Positions 18,177 through 26,991 of a stretch of DNA of 64,000 nucleotides are shown in pieces. A model generated the notes under the pieces. That model was not told the DNA's origin and searched no databases. It worked only from the letters and a program-made list of their open reading frames with translations. This DNA comes from Palsa-1439 sp050015495 (lineage in GTDB: Bacteria; Verrucomicrobiota; Verrucomicrobiia; Palsa-1439), in NCBI GenBank assembly GCA_050015495.1, contig JBEKBH010000004.1, forward strand, positions 124,001 to 188,000, read 5' to 3'. Position numbers and translations under genes: made by a program. The first letter of the stretch is position 1, and each line of letters begins with the position of its first letter.

Positions 18177-19907
18177 TTACTTTCTCCTTTGGATTTCTTC
18201 GTTTAGAAGGTTGATGAGGGGTTGCGGGTCGATCCCATGTCGGCGCGCCGCGAACTCGATGGTGACAAAGCGGGGCGGGTCATGCTGCATCGCCGCCAGG
18301 CCCGCCAGCCCGCCATGAATCAGCACCGGCCGAATTTCCGGATGGATTTCCAGCAATTCGGCGACGCGCGTGGTGAGCTTGACGATGGAGTCGCGGGTAA
18401 ACTTCTCGGCCCGGGTGCGCAGCGTCATGGCGATGTTCACCGCGAACATCACCAGCGCGCTGAACACGAGGAACCCTGCAATGCCCGACCAGGCGTAAGT
18501 CCACGCCGTCTCGAATACACGGTTCAAGGCCATCGAGAACGCCAGCGTGCTGCCGGCAGCGAGGCACCAAAATGAGGCGCGCATCAGTCGATTGCTCCAC
18601 AGATTCACGCCGTTAAAGATCGGCAACACGCGATAGCTCACGCCGAAAATCAGCGGGGTGATGAACCCGATAGCCATCGTGTGACGAGCGGACGCGCTGA
18701 GGCGGAACACGTCGGCATGGAACGGGGTCGCGGCGGCGACGAGCAGCCACGCATAGCCGAGCTTGACGAACCACGCAAAGGCGTTGTCGACGCCCTGGAT
18801 TTCAATTTTCGTGCGGCGGCGGGCGAAGACGCCCAGGGCCCACACGAGGAGCACGATGGCCAGGGCTTCCAAGACCGACGCTGTCCAGGCGAGTTGTTCC
18901 ACCGGATAGCGGAGAAAGATGGCGGCATTCCACAACACAAACGCCACGTTTGCCGCCCACGTTTTTGTGTCGCGCGATCCGAGGAAATGGGGCAACACGC
19001 GGAGCGAGAACCCAAAAATCATGTTGGCGATGAAACCGAAGAATGCGACATGAATCCACAAGGCGTCCTGCAAGGCGGGAATGCCGACCGACCGTTTCAG
19101 AAACATCTGCGACACAATCCAGAAATTCCACACACCGAGCACGGCGAACCAGGTGACGCTCGCCCAGATGAATTTCTCGTGAAACTCATGCTTCTGTCGC
19201 GAGCGCGCCATCGACCCGCCGAGCAACCACACGAACAACCCAATGGCCGCCAACTCCATGGCCCCGGAGATCAGCAACGCGGTCGCACCGACCATGTGGC
19301 GCGCCAGCGGTTGCACGATGACGCGGACGAGCACACCACCGAGCATCAACACGAAACACCATTCGGCCGCACGCGCGGGCCGCAAGGGTTGCATTCTTAT
19401 CCGTGGCACCGCGTGGAACGCCACGCCCATGATGAACAACCCGACCCAGCCGAAGATTTGGGCGTGACCGTGGATCTGTTTCAGCACGCCGCTGATCTCG
19501 TAGTACGACTGCGCCAGCGAAATCCGCGTGAGATTGACGACGCCGAGGCCGAATCCAGCGGTGAGCGCCACGAACAACGCGCCGAAGACAAACCGTTTGT
19601 ATAGATTCTCGCTGGCCAGCTCGGTGACGCCCGTCACACAGCGCTTGGCGGTCTCGTCCTTCCATTCCCCGCGCAAGGCGCGGTTCAGTTCGTCCACGAA
19701 CTCGCGCAACGGCACGCGGTGAGCCGCGGCGAAGATAAACAACGGCTCCGGGGGACCGTACTCTCCGCCGCACCCGGCGATTCCATATTTCTCGAAGACG
19801 GGCCGGCACTGCGGATACTGCCGGCTGATGTCCGAGACCAGCATCGAATGATGGATCGGTTGGGATGGCGTTGGTTCACTTGCCGTCGTCGATATGGTGG
19901 TGTTCAT
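18177..19907 (-). CDS. NnrS-like heme/copper membrane protein with DUF1858-like modules at both ends
   Basis: About 576 residues. The central ~12-helix part resembles NnrS: KQIHGHAQIFGWVGLFIMGVAFHAVPRI and later ASARHTMAIGFITPLIFGVSYRVLPIF carry the conserved His residues. The N-terminus is a DUF1858-like module (MLVSDISRQYPQCRPVFEKYGIAGCGG). The C-terminus repeats that fold without the Cys pair (TTRVAELLEIHPEIRPVLIHGGL). NnrS proteins relieve nitric oxide stress. The ATG overlaps the nirK stop as ATGA, so translation is probably coupled. The double module is unusual for NnrS, so naming is by similarity only. Confidence 0.82.
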   Translation of the reverse strand: MNTTISTTASEPTPSQPIHHSMLVSDISRQYPQCRPVFEKYGIAGCGGEYGPPEPLFIFAAAHRVPLREFVDELNRALRGEWKDETAKRCVTGVTELASENLYKRFVFGALFVALTAGFGLGVVNLTRISLAQSYYEISGVLKQIHGHAQIFGWVGLFIMGVAFHAVPRIRMQPLRPARAAEWCFVLMLGGVLVRVIVQPLARHMVGATALLISGAMELAAIGLFVWLLGGSMARSRQKHEFHEKFIWASVTWFAVLGVWNFWIVSQMFLKRSVGIPALQDALWIHVAFFGFIANMIFGFSLRVLPHFLGSRDTKTWAANVAFVLWNAAIFLRYPVEQLAWTASVLEALAIVLLVWALGVFARRRTKIEIQGVDNAFAWFVKLGYAWLLVAAATPFHADVFRLSASARHTMAIGFITPLIFGVSYRVLPIFNGVNLWSNRLMRASFWCLAAGSTLAFSMALNRVFETAWTYAWSGIAGFLVFSALVMFAVNIAMTLRTRAEKFTRDSIVKLTTRVAELLEIHPEIRPVLIHGGLAGLAAMQHDPPRFVTIEFAARRHGIDPQPLINLLNEEIQRRK

Positions 19908-20941
19908 GGGTGCACCAGGCAGCCTTTGCAGCGGACGGGGTCCTTGTCGGAGTGATAGATGTCGCATTGCGGATGGCCGGCGACCTCGAGGTAGCCGACC
20001 GCGCCCTGCTCGACGCGGAAGATGGCGTGATCGACCAGCGTGTACGAACCCGGCACTTTCGCGTCGAACTCGACCACGGTCGCGCCGCCGGCGGGGACGA
20101 GGGTCGTTTGGATGCTGTGCGCCGGCGGGTCGACGAGACCGCCCTCGCGATACACTTTATCGAAGATCTCTCCGATAACATGGAATGAGGAGATGAGATT
20201 CGGCCCCGCGTCGCCGAAGTAGATGCGTACGCGTTCGCCGACGTTGGCGTGGAGCGAGTTCTTTCCCATCAGTGAACCGACGCGGCCGTTAAAGATTACG
20301 AAGGTCGGGCGCTCTTCGAGGCCTTTCTCGTGCGAGTACTCGAGGAACTCCGCGTCCTCGGGCGCGTCCTTCGTGTAAATCTCGCTCTGCATCACGTAGA
20401 ACTCGCGGTCGACCTTCGGCAGGCCGTTCTTCGGTTCGACGAGGATCAGGCCGTACATGCCGTTGGCGATGTGGTCCATCACGGGCGGGGCGGCGCAGTG
20501 GTAAAGGAACAAGCCGGGCTGCAGCAGCTTGAACCAGGAGACGGCCTCCTCGCCCTTCACCGTCGTCGTGACCGGCGCGCCGCCGCCGGGCCCGGTTACA
20601 GCGTGCAAATCGCAGTTGTGCGGTTTGCCGCTGGCGTCGGTGTTGGCGACGTGCAGTTCGAGCGTGTCGCCGACGCGCGCGCGGATGAACGGTCCGGGCG
20701 TGTGCCCGTTGAAAGACCAAAAGGCGTATTTCACGTCGCCTTTGAGCTGGTTCGTAAAGACGCCGCTGGTCAGGTGGACTTCGACGATGGCCGGTGGCCG
20801 GCGCCCAATCGGCGGCGGCACTTCGGGGGCGTAGGTGAGCTGGGCCTTTACGTGCAACGGGGCTCCTGCAACCACGTGCGCCAGCGTCATGATTCCGGTG
20901 AGAGCCAGCAATGTGTTCAGCCGTTTCATCGTCAGTGACAT
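19904..20941 (-). CDS. nirK: Copper-containing nitrite reductase, AniA-like
   Basis: 345 residues with an N-terminal signal peptide. It reduces nitrite to NO in the periplasm. Both cupredoxin domains are present. Copper ligands are visible in HNCDLHAVTG (type 2 region with catalytic Asp), LYHCAAPPVMDHIANGMYG (type 1 Cys/His/Met) and SSFHVIGEIFDKVY (type 2 His). The wording is closest to the AniA class. The C-terminus has an extra Cys-rich end (CDIYHSDKDPVRCKGCLVHP) that is not a CxxCH heme site. An alternative ATG at 20929 has better spacing to AAGGA. A perfect FNR/DNR palindrome lies 46 bases upstream. Confidence 0.95.
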   Translation of the reverse strand: MSLTMKRLNTLLALTGIMTLAHVVAGAPLHVKAQLTYAPEVPPPIGRRPPAIVEVHLTSGVFTNQLKGDVKYAFWSFNGHTPGPFIRARVGDTLELHVANTDASGKPHNCDLHAVTGPGGGAPVTTTVKGEEAVSWFKLLQPGLFLYHCAAPPVMDHIANGMYGLILVEPKNGLPKVDREFYVMQSEIYTKDAPEDAEFLEYSHEKGLEERPTFVIFNGRVGSLMGKNSLHANVGERVRIYFGDAGPNLISSFHVIGEIFDKVYREGGLVDPPAHSIQTTLVPAGGATVVEFDAKVPGSYTLVDHAIFRVEQGAVGYLEVAGHPQCDIYHSDKDPVRCKGCLVHP

Positions 20942-20986
20942 CCTTTCTTACTGGATGCACGGTAGCACCGGTGCGCGGGAAGCCGA

Positions 20987-21000
20987 TTGACCCAGGTCAA
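20987..21000. promoter_or_regulatory. FNR/DNR/NNR-type operator upstream of nirK
   Basis: TTGACCCAGGTCAA is a perfect match to the TTGA-N6-TCAA consensus recognised by the FNR/DNR/NNR group. Its centre is 52.5 bases upstream of the nirK ATG, consistent with activation of a promoter starting near 20952. The adjacent Crp/Fnr-type gene is the obvious candidate regulator. Confidence 0.8.
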
Positions 21001-21012
21001 CAAACCAGAGAC

Positions 21013-21687
21013 TTAGATTCGCTCGTCGCCGCGGGCGATTTTCTCGAGGCGCGGGCGATTCTGGACGCGGATGAGGTTGCCGCGGTAGGTGAGGATGCGG
21101 TGACGGGCGAGTCGGGCGAGCAGGCGCGAGAAGGTCTCCTTCGTGGTGCCGATCATTTGGGCGACGGTGGTCTTGCTAACGGTCACCTTGATGGGGTTGC
21201 CCGTCGCGACCGGCAAGCTGAGCACGTAGCTGGCGAAACGCGCGGGGACTTCCTTGAGCGTGAGATCGGTCAGCGCGTTGCGCATTTGCGACAGCGATTT
21301 GACGAGCGTACCCATGATCTTGAAACCCAGGTGGGGGTCGCGCAGGAGGAGTTGTTTGAAGCCGTTCTTCTCGACGTACACAATCGTGCTCGGGCCGAGT
21401 GTTTCCGCCGTGGCGGGATAGGCGTCCATGAACATGGCCGCCTCGGCAAACGATTCGCCCGTTTCGACGACGTGGAGCACCCGCTCTCGTCCATCGGGGC
21501 CGACGCGAAAGATCTTCACGGCACCGCTGGCGACCAGAAAAAACCCCCGCGACGGGTCCCCCTCGGTGAACACAATCTGGCCTTTCCGGTAATCCTTGCG
21601 GCGAGCCAGCGGCAGAAGCTCTTGGAGTTCGCGCTCGTTCAAGTCGGAGAACAAGTGGCAACTGCGGAGCAAATAGGTCAGATCCAT
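21013..21687 (-). CDS. Crp/Fnr-family transcription regulator (DNR/NNR-like candidate)
   Basis: 224 residues: a cyclic-nucleotide-binding-like beta roll (GQIVFTEGDPSRGFFLVASGAVKIFRVGPDGRERVLHVVE), a dimerisation helix, and a winged HTH whose recognition region is SKTTVAQMIGTTKETFSRLLARL. It lacks the N-terminal Cys cluster of FNR, so it is not an iron-sulfur oxygen sensor; DNR-type NO sensing or another signal is more likely. It sits directly upstream of nirK on the same strand, with the palindromic operator between them, implying control of the nitrite/NO module. Confidence 0.88.
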   Translation of the reverse strand: MDLTYLLRSCHLFSDLNERELQELLPLARRKDYRKGQIVFTEGDPSRGFFLVASGAVKIFRVGPDGRERVLHVVETGESFAEAAMFMDAYPATAETLGPSTIVYVEKNGFKQLLLRDPHLGFKIMGTLVKSLSQMRNALTDLTLKEVPARFASYVLSLPVATGNPIKVTVSKTTVAQMIGTTKETFSRLLARLARHRILTYRGNLIRVQNRPRLEKIARGDERI

Positions 21688-21795
21688 CGCTTGATTGGCC
21701 CGTGTCTATCACGCGGCAGGCAAGCTTGTCGAGCCGGCGAGTGCGTTGCCCCCCGATGGAAACGGGGCGCGTGCCATTACACGGTCGGGTGAGGA

Positions 21796-23064
21796 TTATT
21801 CCAACCCGGTGACTTGGGCGTTGAACAGGGCGAGCGGCTTGCCGTTCTCGACCGTGACCTTCGAATCGACGAACTTGATGCCCTGAGCATGGTAGATTTT
21901 CATGGGCTCCTTCGCCGAGATGGTCACGTTCGACAGGGTCACGTTGGAAATGGGGGCCTCAGGCAACCCGCGAATCGTGCCCGCGGTGGGGCAGTCCGTG
22001 GCGGTCACGTTGCGGATGACGATATTCCTGTTGATGGGGGTGTGGCTGTCAACGGGCTGGGGCTTCTCCGTTGCCGGATCCTTGGGGGCGTTACGTTCCG
22101 GATACCAGTCGATGATGTAGATCGGATTCTTCACGGCGGTCATGGTGAGGTTTTCGTAGGTGAGATTTTGCAACAGACCGCCGCGCCCGCGCTGGGTCTT
22201 GATGCGGATGCCGGAATCGGTGGAGTCGAACGTGCAATTGCTCACCCGCAGGTCCTCGATGCCGTTGTCCGTATTCGAGCCGATCGACATGCCATGGCCG
22301 TGCCGGAACGTGCAATTCGTGATGACAAAGTTTTTGTTCCCGGGCGAGCGGGAGTTGTTGCCAGGTTTCACCGCGATGTTGTCGTCGCCGCCGTCGATCG
22401 TGCAGTTGGTGATGAGAAAATTCCACCCTGACGGATCGATGCCGTCGGTATTGGGAGCGTTGGCGGGCGACTGGATGGTGATTCCCTGGATGGTCACATC
22501 CGTGCAATTTTGGGGCACGAGATGGAACATCGGCGAATTGCAAAGGGTGATCCCGTGGACGTAGACGCGGGTGCACTTGGAGATTTTGACCATGAAGGGG
22601 CGGTGGGTCATGGATTTATCGGCGCGAAACGCCTCCCACCAGACCTTGCCCTGGCCGTCAATGGTGCCATCGCCGCTGATTTCGACATCGTGCGCGCCGA
22701 CCACGGAGATGCAATCCTGATACCGTTCGTCCGCGCTCGGATAATTTTTCATGTCGTCGGAGATCAGAATTGTCGCGCCCTTGGCCAACTGAAGATTGAT
22801 CTGGCTGGCGAGCGTGAACGGGCCGGTCAGGAATTTGCCTTCGGGAACCAGGACAACGCCACCGCCGGCGGCGCTGGCAGCATCGATGGTTTTCTGGATG
22901 GCCGCGGTATTGAGGGTCGTGCCATCGCCGACCGCGCCGTACTTGGCTATCGAGAACGTGTTGCTGGGGATGACGGGCAGAGGCGGGTTTTGAGCGCGGG
23001 CGGTTCCGTTGAATGCGAAGCAGAAGACGACAAGCGAGAGGACTGAGACATTGATGTGTTTCAT
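21796..23064 (-). CDS. Glycoside hydrolase family 28 (polygalacturonase-like), secreted
   Basis: 422 residues with a signal peptide (INVSVLSLVVFCFAFNGTARA). The right-handed beta-helix N-terminal motif FSIAKYGAVGDGTTLNTAAIQKTIDAA is present. GH28 catalytic signatures appear in order: NTDGID, GGDDNIAVK, GHGMSIGS and RIKT. It hydrolyses alpha-1,4-galacturonan or related pectic linkages outside the cytoplasm. The ATG at 23064 is preceded by AAAGGAA; a longer frame to 23139 is not supported. The Gfo/Idh/MocA oxidoreductase gene lies just upstream on the same strand and may belong to the same sugar-use unit. Confidence 0.92.
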   Translation of the reverse strand: MKHINVSVLSLVVFCFAFNGTARAQNPPLPVIPSNTFSIAKYGAVGDGTTLNTAAIQKTIDAASAAGGGVVLVPEGKFLTGPFTLASQINLQLAKGATILISDDMKNYPSADERYQDCISVVGAHDVEISGDGTIDGQGKVWWEAFRADKSMTHRPFMVKISKCTRVYVHGITLCNSPMFHLVPQNCTDVTIQGITIQSPANAPNTDGIDPSGWNFLITNCTIDGGDDNIAVKPGNNSRSPGNKNFVITNCTFRHGHGMSIGSNTDNGIEDLRVSNCTFDSTDSGIRIKTQRGRGGLLQNLTYENLTMTAVKNPIYIIDWYPERNAPKDPATEKPQPVDSHTPINRNIVIRNVTATDCPTAGTIRGLPEAPISNVTLSNVTISAKEPMKIYHAQGIKFVDSKVTVENGKPLALFNAQVTGLE

Positions 23065-23166
23065 AGCGGCAATTCCTTTGGTATCCGGTCGGTGCTCACA
23101 TAGTGGCGACAGGGCCCCCGCGCGGTCAAGGGATTTCACATGCGGAAATAATCGCTGCGGTTGGCG

Positions 23167-24192
23167 CTACTTCCGGGATTTTTCGGACTGGTAGACGACG
23201 CCGATTGCAGCGCGCCAGCGGTCGAGGGCTTTGATGTTGCCGAGCGAATCGTCCCAGGTCATGGCCGGCGACTGGCGGGCCTCGATATGCGCGGCCACGT
23301 TGTCGGCTTCGATGGCGTAGAGGGGTTGGGGCGAGTCGATGACGATTTCGCGTGGTGATTCCCCTTTGCGTTCCAACACGATCGTGGTCTTGCCGCCGTC
23401 ACGGGACGGTCCCCACGGCGCGGCGACGAAAATATTTCCTTCCGATCCGAAAATGCGCAGGGCGCTGTCCTGTTGGACCTGGGTGCTGGCGGAGACGGCG
23501 GCGAGGATGTCGCCGGGGAATTTCATCGCGGCGATGGTCCACAGATCAACGCCCGTGGTGGCGAGGTGGCCGGATGCATGGAGTTCGGTCGGGTCGGCGA
23601 ACGGTTGGCCGATGGCGACGCCGGCGATGAGACGCGACATGGATACGGGGTAACAGCCGATGTCGAGGATGCCGCCGCCGCCGAGTTCGTGGCTGAAGAG
23701 ACGCTGGTTGGGGTTGAACTCGCGATGAAAACCGAACGACGCCTGGATGATGCGGACCTCGCCGATGGATTTCTGGCGGATGAGTTCGACGAGCTTGAGC
23801 GTTTGCGGATGGCACCGGTACATGAACGCTTCCATCAGGAAGATGTTGTGGCGTCGGGCGGCGTTGATGACGGTGACCGCCTCGGCGTGATTGAGCGTGA
23901 GCGGTTTTTCGCAAAGGATGTGCTTGCCGGCCTTGGCAGCTTTCAGGCACCACGCGGCGTGCATGGGGTGCGGCGTGGCGATGTAAACGGCTTGGACGGA
24001 TGGATCGGCGAGCAGGGCGTCGTAGGAGCCGTGGCATCGCGGCGCGTGGAACTCCGCGCCGAATCGGTCCGCGTTGATTTGGGAGCGGCTGGCGACGGCG
24101 GCGAGGTTGCCGGTCTTGGATTGGGGCAGGAATTTCGCGAACACACCCGCGATGCGGCCGGTGCCGAGGATGCCCCAGGAAAGCGAGTTCAT
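23167..24192 (-). CDS. Gfo/Idh/MocA family NAD(P)-dependent oxidoreductase
   Basis: 341 residues. The Rossmann motif WGILGTGRIAGVFAKFL starts the protein. YIATPHPMHAAWCLKAAKAGKHILCEKPLTLNHAEA carries the family's EKP motif, and the GGGGILDIGCYPVSMSR stretch supplies the usual catalytic-domain Asp/His region. Family members oxidise or reduce sugars and inositols, or trans-dihydrodiols; this one resembles the dihydrodiol dehydrogenase-like branch but the substrate is unknown. It precedes the GH28 gene by about 100 bases. Confidence 0.9.
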   Translation of the reverse strand: MNSLSWGILGTGRIAGVFAKFLPQSKTGNLAAVASRSQINADRFGAEFHAPRCHGSYDALLADPSVQAVYIATPHPMHAAWCLKAAKAGKHILCEKPLTLNHAEAVTVINAARRHNIFLMEAFMYRCHPQTLKLVELIRQKSIGEVRIIQASFGFHREFNPNQRLFSHELGGGGILDIGCYPVSMSRLIAGVAIGQPFADPTELHASGHLATTGVDLWTIAAMKFPGDILAAVSASTQVQQDSALRIFGSEGNIFVAAPWGPSRDGGKTTIVLERKGESPREIVIDSPQPLYAIEADNVAAHIEARQSPAMTWDDSLGNIKALDRWRAAIGVVYQSEKSRK

Positions 24193-24859
24193 GTCTGGAC
24201 ACTCCTAGGTCGGTTTGCGGCTCGGGACAAGGAAAAAGAGCGGGCGGCGAGTAAGCCACAGATGAACACGGATGGGGGCGGATGTTCCCCACCCTTCGAC
24301 TGTGCTCAGGGTAAACTCCGACACGAAGGACGCGAAGGCCGTGTTTGTCGTGGCATGTTTGGCAGTTTATGGATAGCACTATCCATAATTTTTTATCGGT
24401 AGGCGGCCACGACGGAGCGTGGCCCTCCAGTGGGGCGCGGAGGATGGCGGGCAATCGGCTGGTGACAGCCGACGCTACACAGGCACGCGCAGGGGGCCGG
24501 CGAGCGACATTTTGATGTCTGTCGGATGTTTGGATTTGACAGGATTATCGTGTTGCGATATGGTCTGGCGTTTGGTGTTCTTTGACATAGGGGATGAGGG
24601 GCGACCGGGGAGGCGGCTCGCCGGGAGGCTCGCCCTCCAAAGGAAGACCCGATTCGCGGCGGCGGAGCCGCCGTGGCTACAAGGGGCCATCCGTCCAAAA
24701 GGGTATTTTCGTAAAACGAACCCAAGTTTATTCAAGCCGGCGTGGAATTTTTCAAAAAGCAAAGCCAAAAACGAACCCAAATTCACGTGGTTACAAGGGT
24801 TCTTTGACAAGATAGAGGCCAGCGATCGGCCCTCGGGGTGCCGTGTCAGGCCAGGCGGA
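24193..24859. other. 667-base intergenic region rich in dispersed repeat-like strings
   Basis: No credible gene. It contains ccacagatgaacacggatg (24251 on), an inverted TTCGTG-type motif at 24321-24343, a CCCTTCGACTGTGCTCAGGG-like string at about 24293-24312, a hairpin-like ACGGAGCGTGGCCCTCCA segment near 24411, and two aligned blocks containing aaaacgaacccaa at about 24715-24726 and 24769-24781. The mixture suggests accumulated mobile or REP-like sequences. Confidence 0.5.
24611..24640. repeat. GGCTCGCC/GGCGAGCC repeat element copy
   Basis: The string aggcggctcgccgggaggct, continuing cgccctccaa, is the reverse complement of a motif at 39490-39515 (ttggagggcgagcctcttgg, then cgagcc). Both are intergenic and contain paired GGCGAGCC-type arms, as in short REP-like elements. 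Confidence 0.55.
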
Positions 24860-25333
24860 TCAGATGGGAGTGGCGGCGGGCGGGGCGATCTTGTCGTGGT
24901 GCAGGGCGGGTGGGCGATGAGCTTTAGCCGGGGTATGGGGCTGGGGAGCGGGGATGGTCGCGGCCGGGCGAAGGGCGCGTTCGATGGTGCTGATGACCTC
25001 GGGGATTTTGAACGGCTTGCCGATGTAGGCAAATGCGCCGAGTCGGAGGGCTTCCTCGGGCGTACAGCGCTCGGAATACCCCGTCATGACGATGATGGGG
25101 ATGTCGGGAAAGACTTTTTTGGCGGCGGTCATGAACTGGACGCCGTCGATGCCCGGCATGGCCAGATCGGTGATGATGAGGTCGAATCGTTTTCGGGAGC
25201 CGGTGACGTAATCCATTGCGACTTGGGAGTTTGAGGCGCCGGCGACGATATAGCCAAAAATGTTCAACATCTTCGATAGGGCGGTAAGAACCACGATATC
25301 GTCATCGACAACCAGGATGGTGGAGTTTGCCAT
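24860..25333 (-). CDS. Stand-alone response-regulator receiver domain with Pro/Ala-rich tail
   Basis: 157 residues. A CheY-like receiver occupies residues ~5-120: ILVVDDDIVVL acidic pocket, LIITDLAMPGIDG with the phosphoacceptor Asp, IIVMTGYSE with the conserved Thr, and AYIGKPFKIPE with the Lys. No output domain follows; the last ~35 residues are Pro/Ala/His-rich and probably disordered. No kinase is adjacent, so its partner is unknown. The ATG at 25333 has an AAAGG upstream. Confidence 0.9.
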   Translation of the reverse strand: MANSTILVVDDDIVVLTALSKMLNIFGYIVAGASNSQVAMDYVTGSRKRFDLIITDLAMPGIDGVQFMTAAKKVFPDIPIIVMTGYSERCTPEEALRLGAFAYIGKPFKIPEVISTIERALRPAATIPAPQPHTPAKAHRPPALHHDKIAPPAATPI

Positions 25334-25589
25334 CGGGCCTTTGGGTATGACGTTGCCATGGATGGGAAGCACCAGACGTGCCGGAAATGTGAATCGTCGC
25401 TTCAAGTGCTTGAATGCTGGCAAGATAAGCGTTTTACCGCCTGTAAACAAAGCCTGGGGGTTCGGCAGGTTTTGCAGCGTCGGTGGGACGTTCGCCGTCT
25501 TGCTAAACAGGCGGGCAATGGCGAACCAAATCTGCGATTCTTTGCGCCGTCTAGCAAGAATGGGACTATCGAGACCGGCCGGACGCAGG

Positions 25590-26972
25590 TCAGCGTTCCA
25601 CGGTGAACACGGCATCTCGGAGACCGTCGCGATCGTTTCCGTCGGCGTAGTTCTGGCACACGCTTTGGACAACGAAGCCGTTTTGGAGGCGGGTGTAGCG
25701 CAGGGGGCGACCGTTAAACGGGTCGGGCGGCATCATGCCGGGGGCGATTCCCGACGATTCGAGTTCCCCGAGAGACTGCGGCAAGTGGTTGTAGGCCAGA
25801 CGGTAGCGTTCGACGGCGATGGCGACCCGGGCTTCGCGGAGTCGGGCGGCGAGGGCGGCGTCTTTGAGGATGACGCGTGGACCGTTCATTCCGCGCAGCC
25901 ACGCGCGGGACAGCGAGTGCAGTTGGGATTCGTCTGCGAGCGTTTGGCGGAGCGCTTGCGTGGCGCCAATCCGTTCGGGGAAGGGCATTTGGGCCGTCTG
26001 GACGCAGTGATCCATGAACCGCAAGTAGTTGAGTTCATCCCACCGGAGCAATCCGCACAAGTCATACAGGTAGCCGGGCGAACCGAAGAAGACGCCGAGA
26101 TTGATCAGAAACCTCTGGCCGAGCGGATACGAGCGCGCCACCGGCAGGGTGGTCAGATCCATGACATGTTGCATCATGTCGAAACCGTAAAGGCCGATGC
26201 AGCGTTGGCCGATGAATGCGCGGGCCAGCCCGCGTTGATCGTCGGCTTTGTCCAGAGCATCCCCGAGCGTGTCGAGCTGTTTGTCCGTCAAGCTGGTCCC
26301 GTTCAACAGGTTCTGGAGGCTGTTGACGGCGATATGTTGGCACTCGAGACGCGCGAGATGAGACCGCACCAGTGGTTCCTTGGCGAGCGCGTGGGACAGG
26401 GCGAACAACGATTGGACGGAGGCGACGGCTGGTTGAGGGTCAGCGCAGACGGCATGATTGGCGGCGTCGGCTTCGAGCAAATGAGCGCTGTAAATGAGAT
26501 TCCCCAAATGCCGGTAGGGCGCAATGGAGAGCGTTCGCAGGTCGATGGGGAACCGGCACCGGGGAGCATTCGATGCCTGGTGTAGCAGCGCCAGCACGTC
26601 GTCATTTCCCCCGAGGGAATCCACGGTGGTTTGCGTCGGGGGGGCCGACAACAGGGCAGGGCGCGAAGAAACAAACGCGGGATCGCCCTGGAATTTGTCG
26701 GCGCGATCCGATGGGTGGGGCAAACCGGCGAACGCCTTGTCGAACAAGACAGCGCCGTTGTCCACGGGAGCAACGCGGGGATACCATCGATTCAGTTCGA
26801 CAAGCGTTACCGGATAGCCTTTCTCACGGATCCCGGCAATCTGGCCGGCAACGAATCCATCGAGGGCAAATCGCCAGATGCCGAAGAATAGGGACAGACC
26901 CAGTACAGCCAGTGTGGCCCGCCAGGCCCATTGTTTCCAGCGCGGCACCGGTTGCTGCACGCCAACGTTCAC
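25590..26972 (-). CDS. Membrane-anchored protein, paralogue of the gene at 27580-28947
   Basis: 460 residues with one N-terminal transmembrane helix (RATLAVLGLSLFFGIWRFAL). A largely helical domain follows, starting IREKGYPVTLVELNRWYP. The C-terminal ~90 residues (AVERYRLAYNHLPQSLGELESSGI, PPDPFNGRPLRYTRLQNGFVVQSV) resemble the C-terminal domain of type II secretion pseudopilins. The same architecture occurs 600 bases away in a second gene. No enzymatic residues are recognised; function unknown. Confidence 0.75.
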   Translation of the reverse strand: MNVGVQQPVPRWKQWAWRATLAVLGLSLFFGIWRFALDGFVAGQIAGIREKGYPVTLVELNRWYPRVAPVDNGAVLFDKAFAGLPHPSDRADKFQGDPAFVSSRPALLSAPPTQTTVDSLGGNDDVLALLHQASNAPRCRFPIDLRTLSIAPYRHLGNLIYSAHLLEADAANHAVCADPQPAVASVQSLFALSHALAKEPLVRSHLARLECQHIAVNSLQNLLNGTSLTDKQLDTLGDALDKADDQRGLARAFIGQRCIGLYGFDMMQHVMDLTTLPVARSYPLGQRFLINLGVFFGSPGYLYDLCGLLRWDELNYLRFMDHCVQTAQMPFPERIGATQALRQTLADESQLHSLSRAWLRGMNGPRVILKDAALAARLREARVAIAVERYRLAYNHLPQSLGELESSGIAPGMMPPDPFNGRPLRYTRLQNGFVVQSVCQNYADGNDRDGLRDAVFTVER

Positions 26973-26991
26973 GTGCTGATTCTAGCACCAC

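Noticed and set aside
19904..19935. c-type heme site at the NirK C-terminus
   Set aside because: The motif is CKGCL; the His required after CxxC is missing.
23473..24402. Plus-strand frame of 309 codons
   Set aside because: Lies opposite the Gfo/Idh/MocA oxidoreductase and has the composition of a shadow frame.
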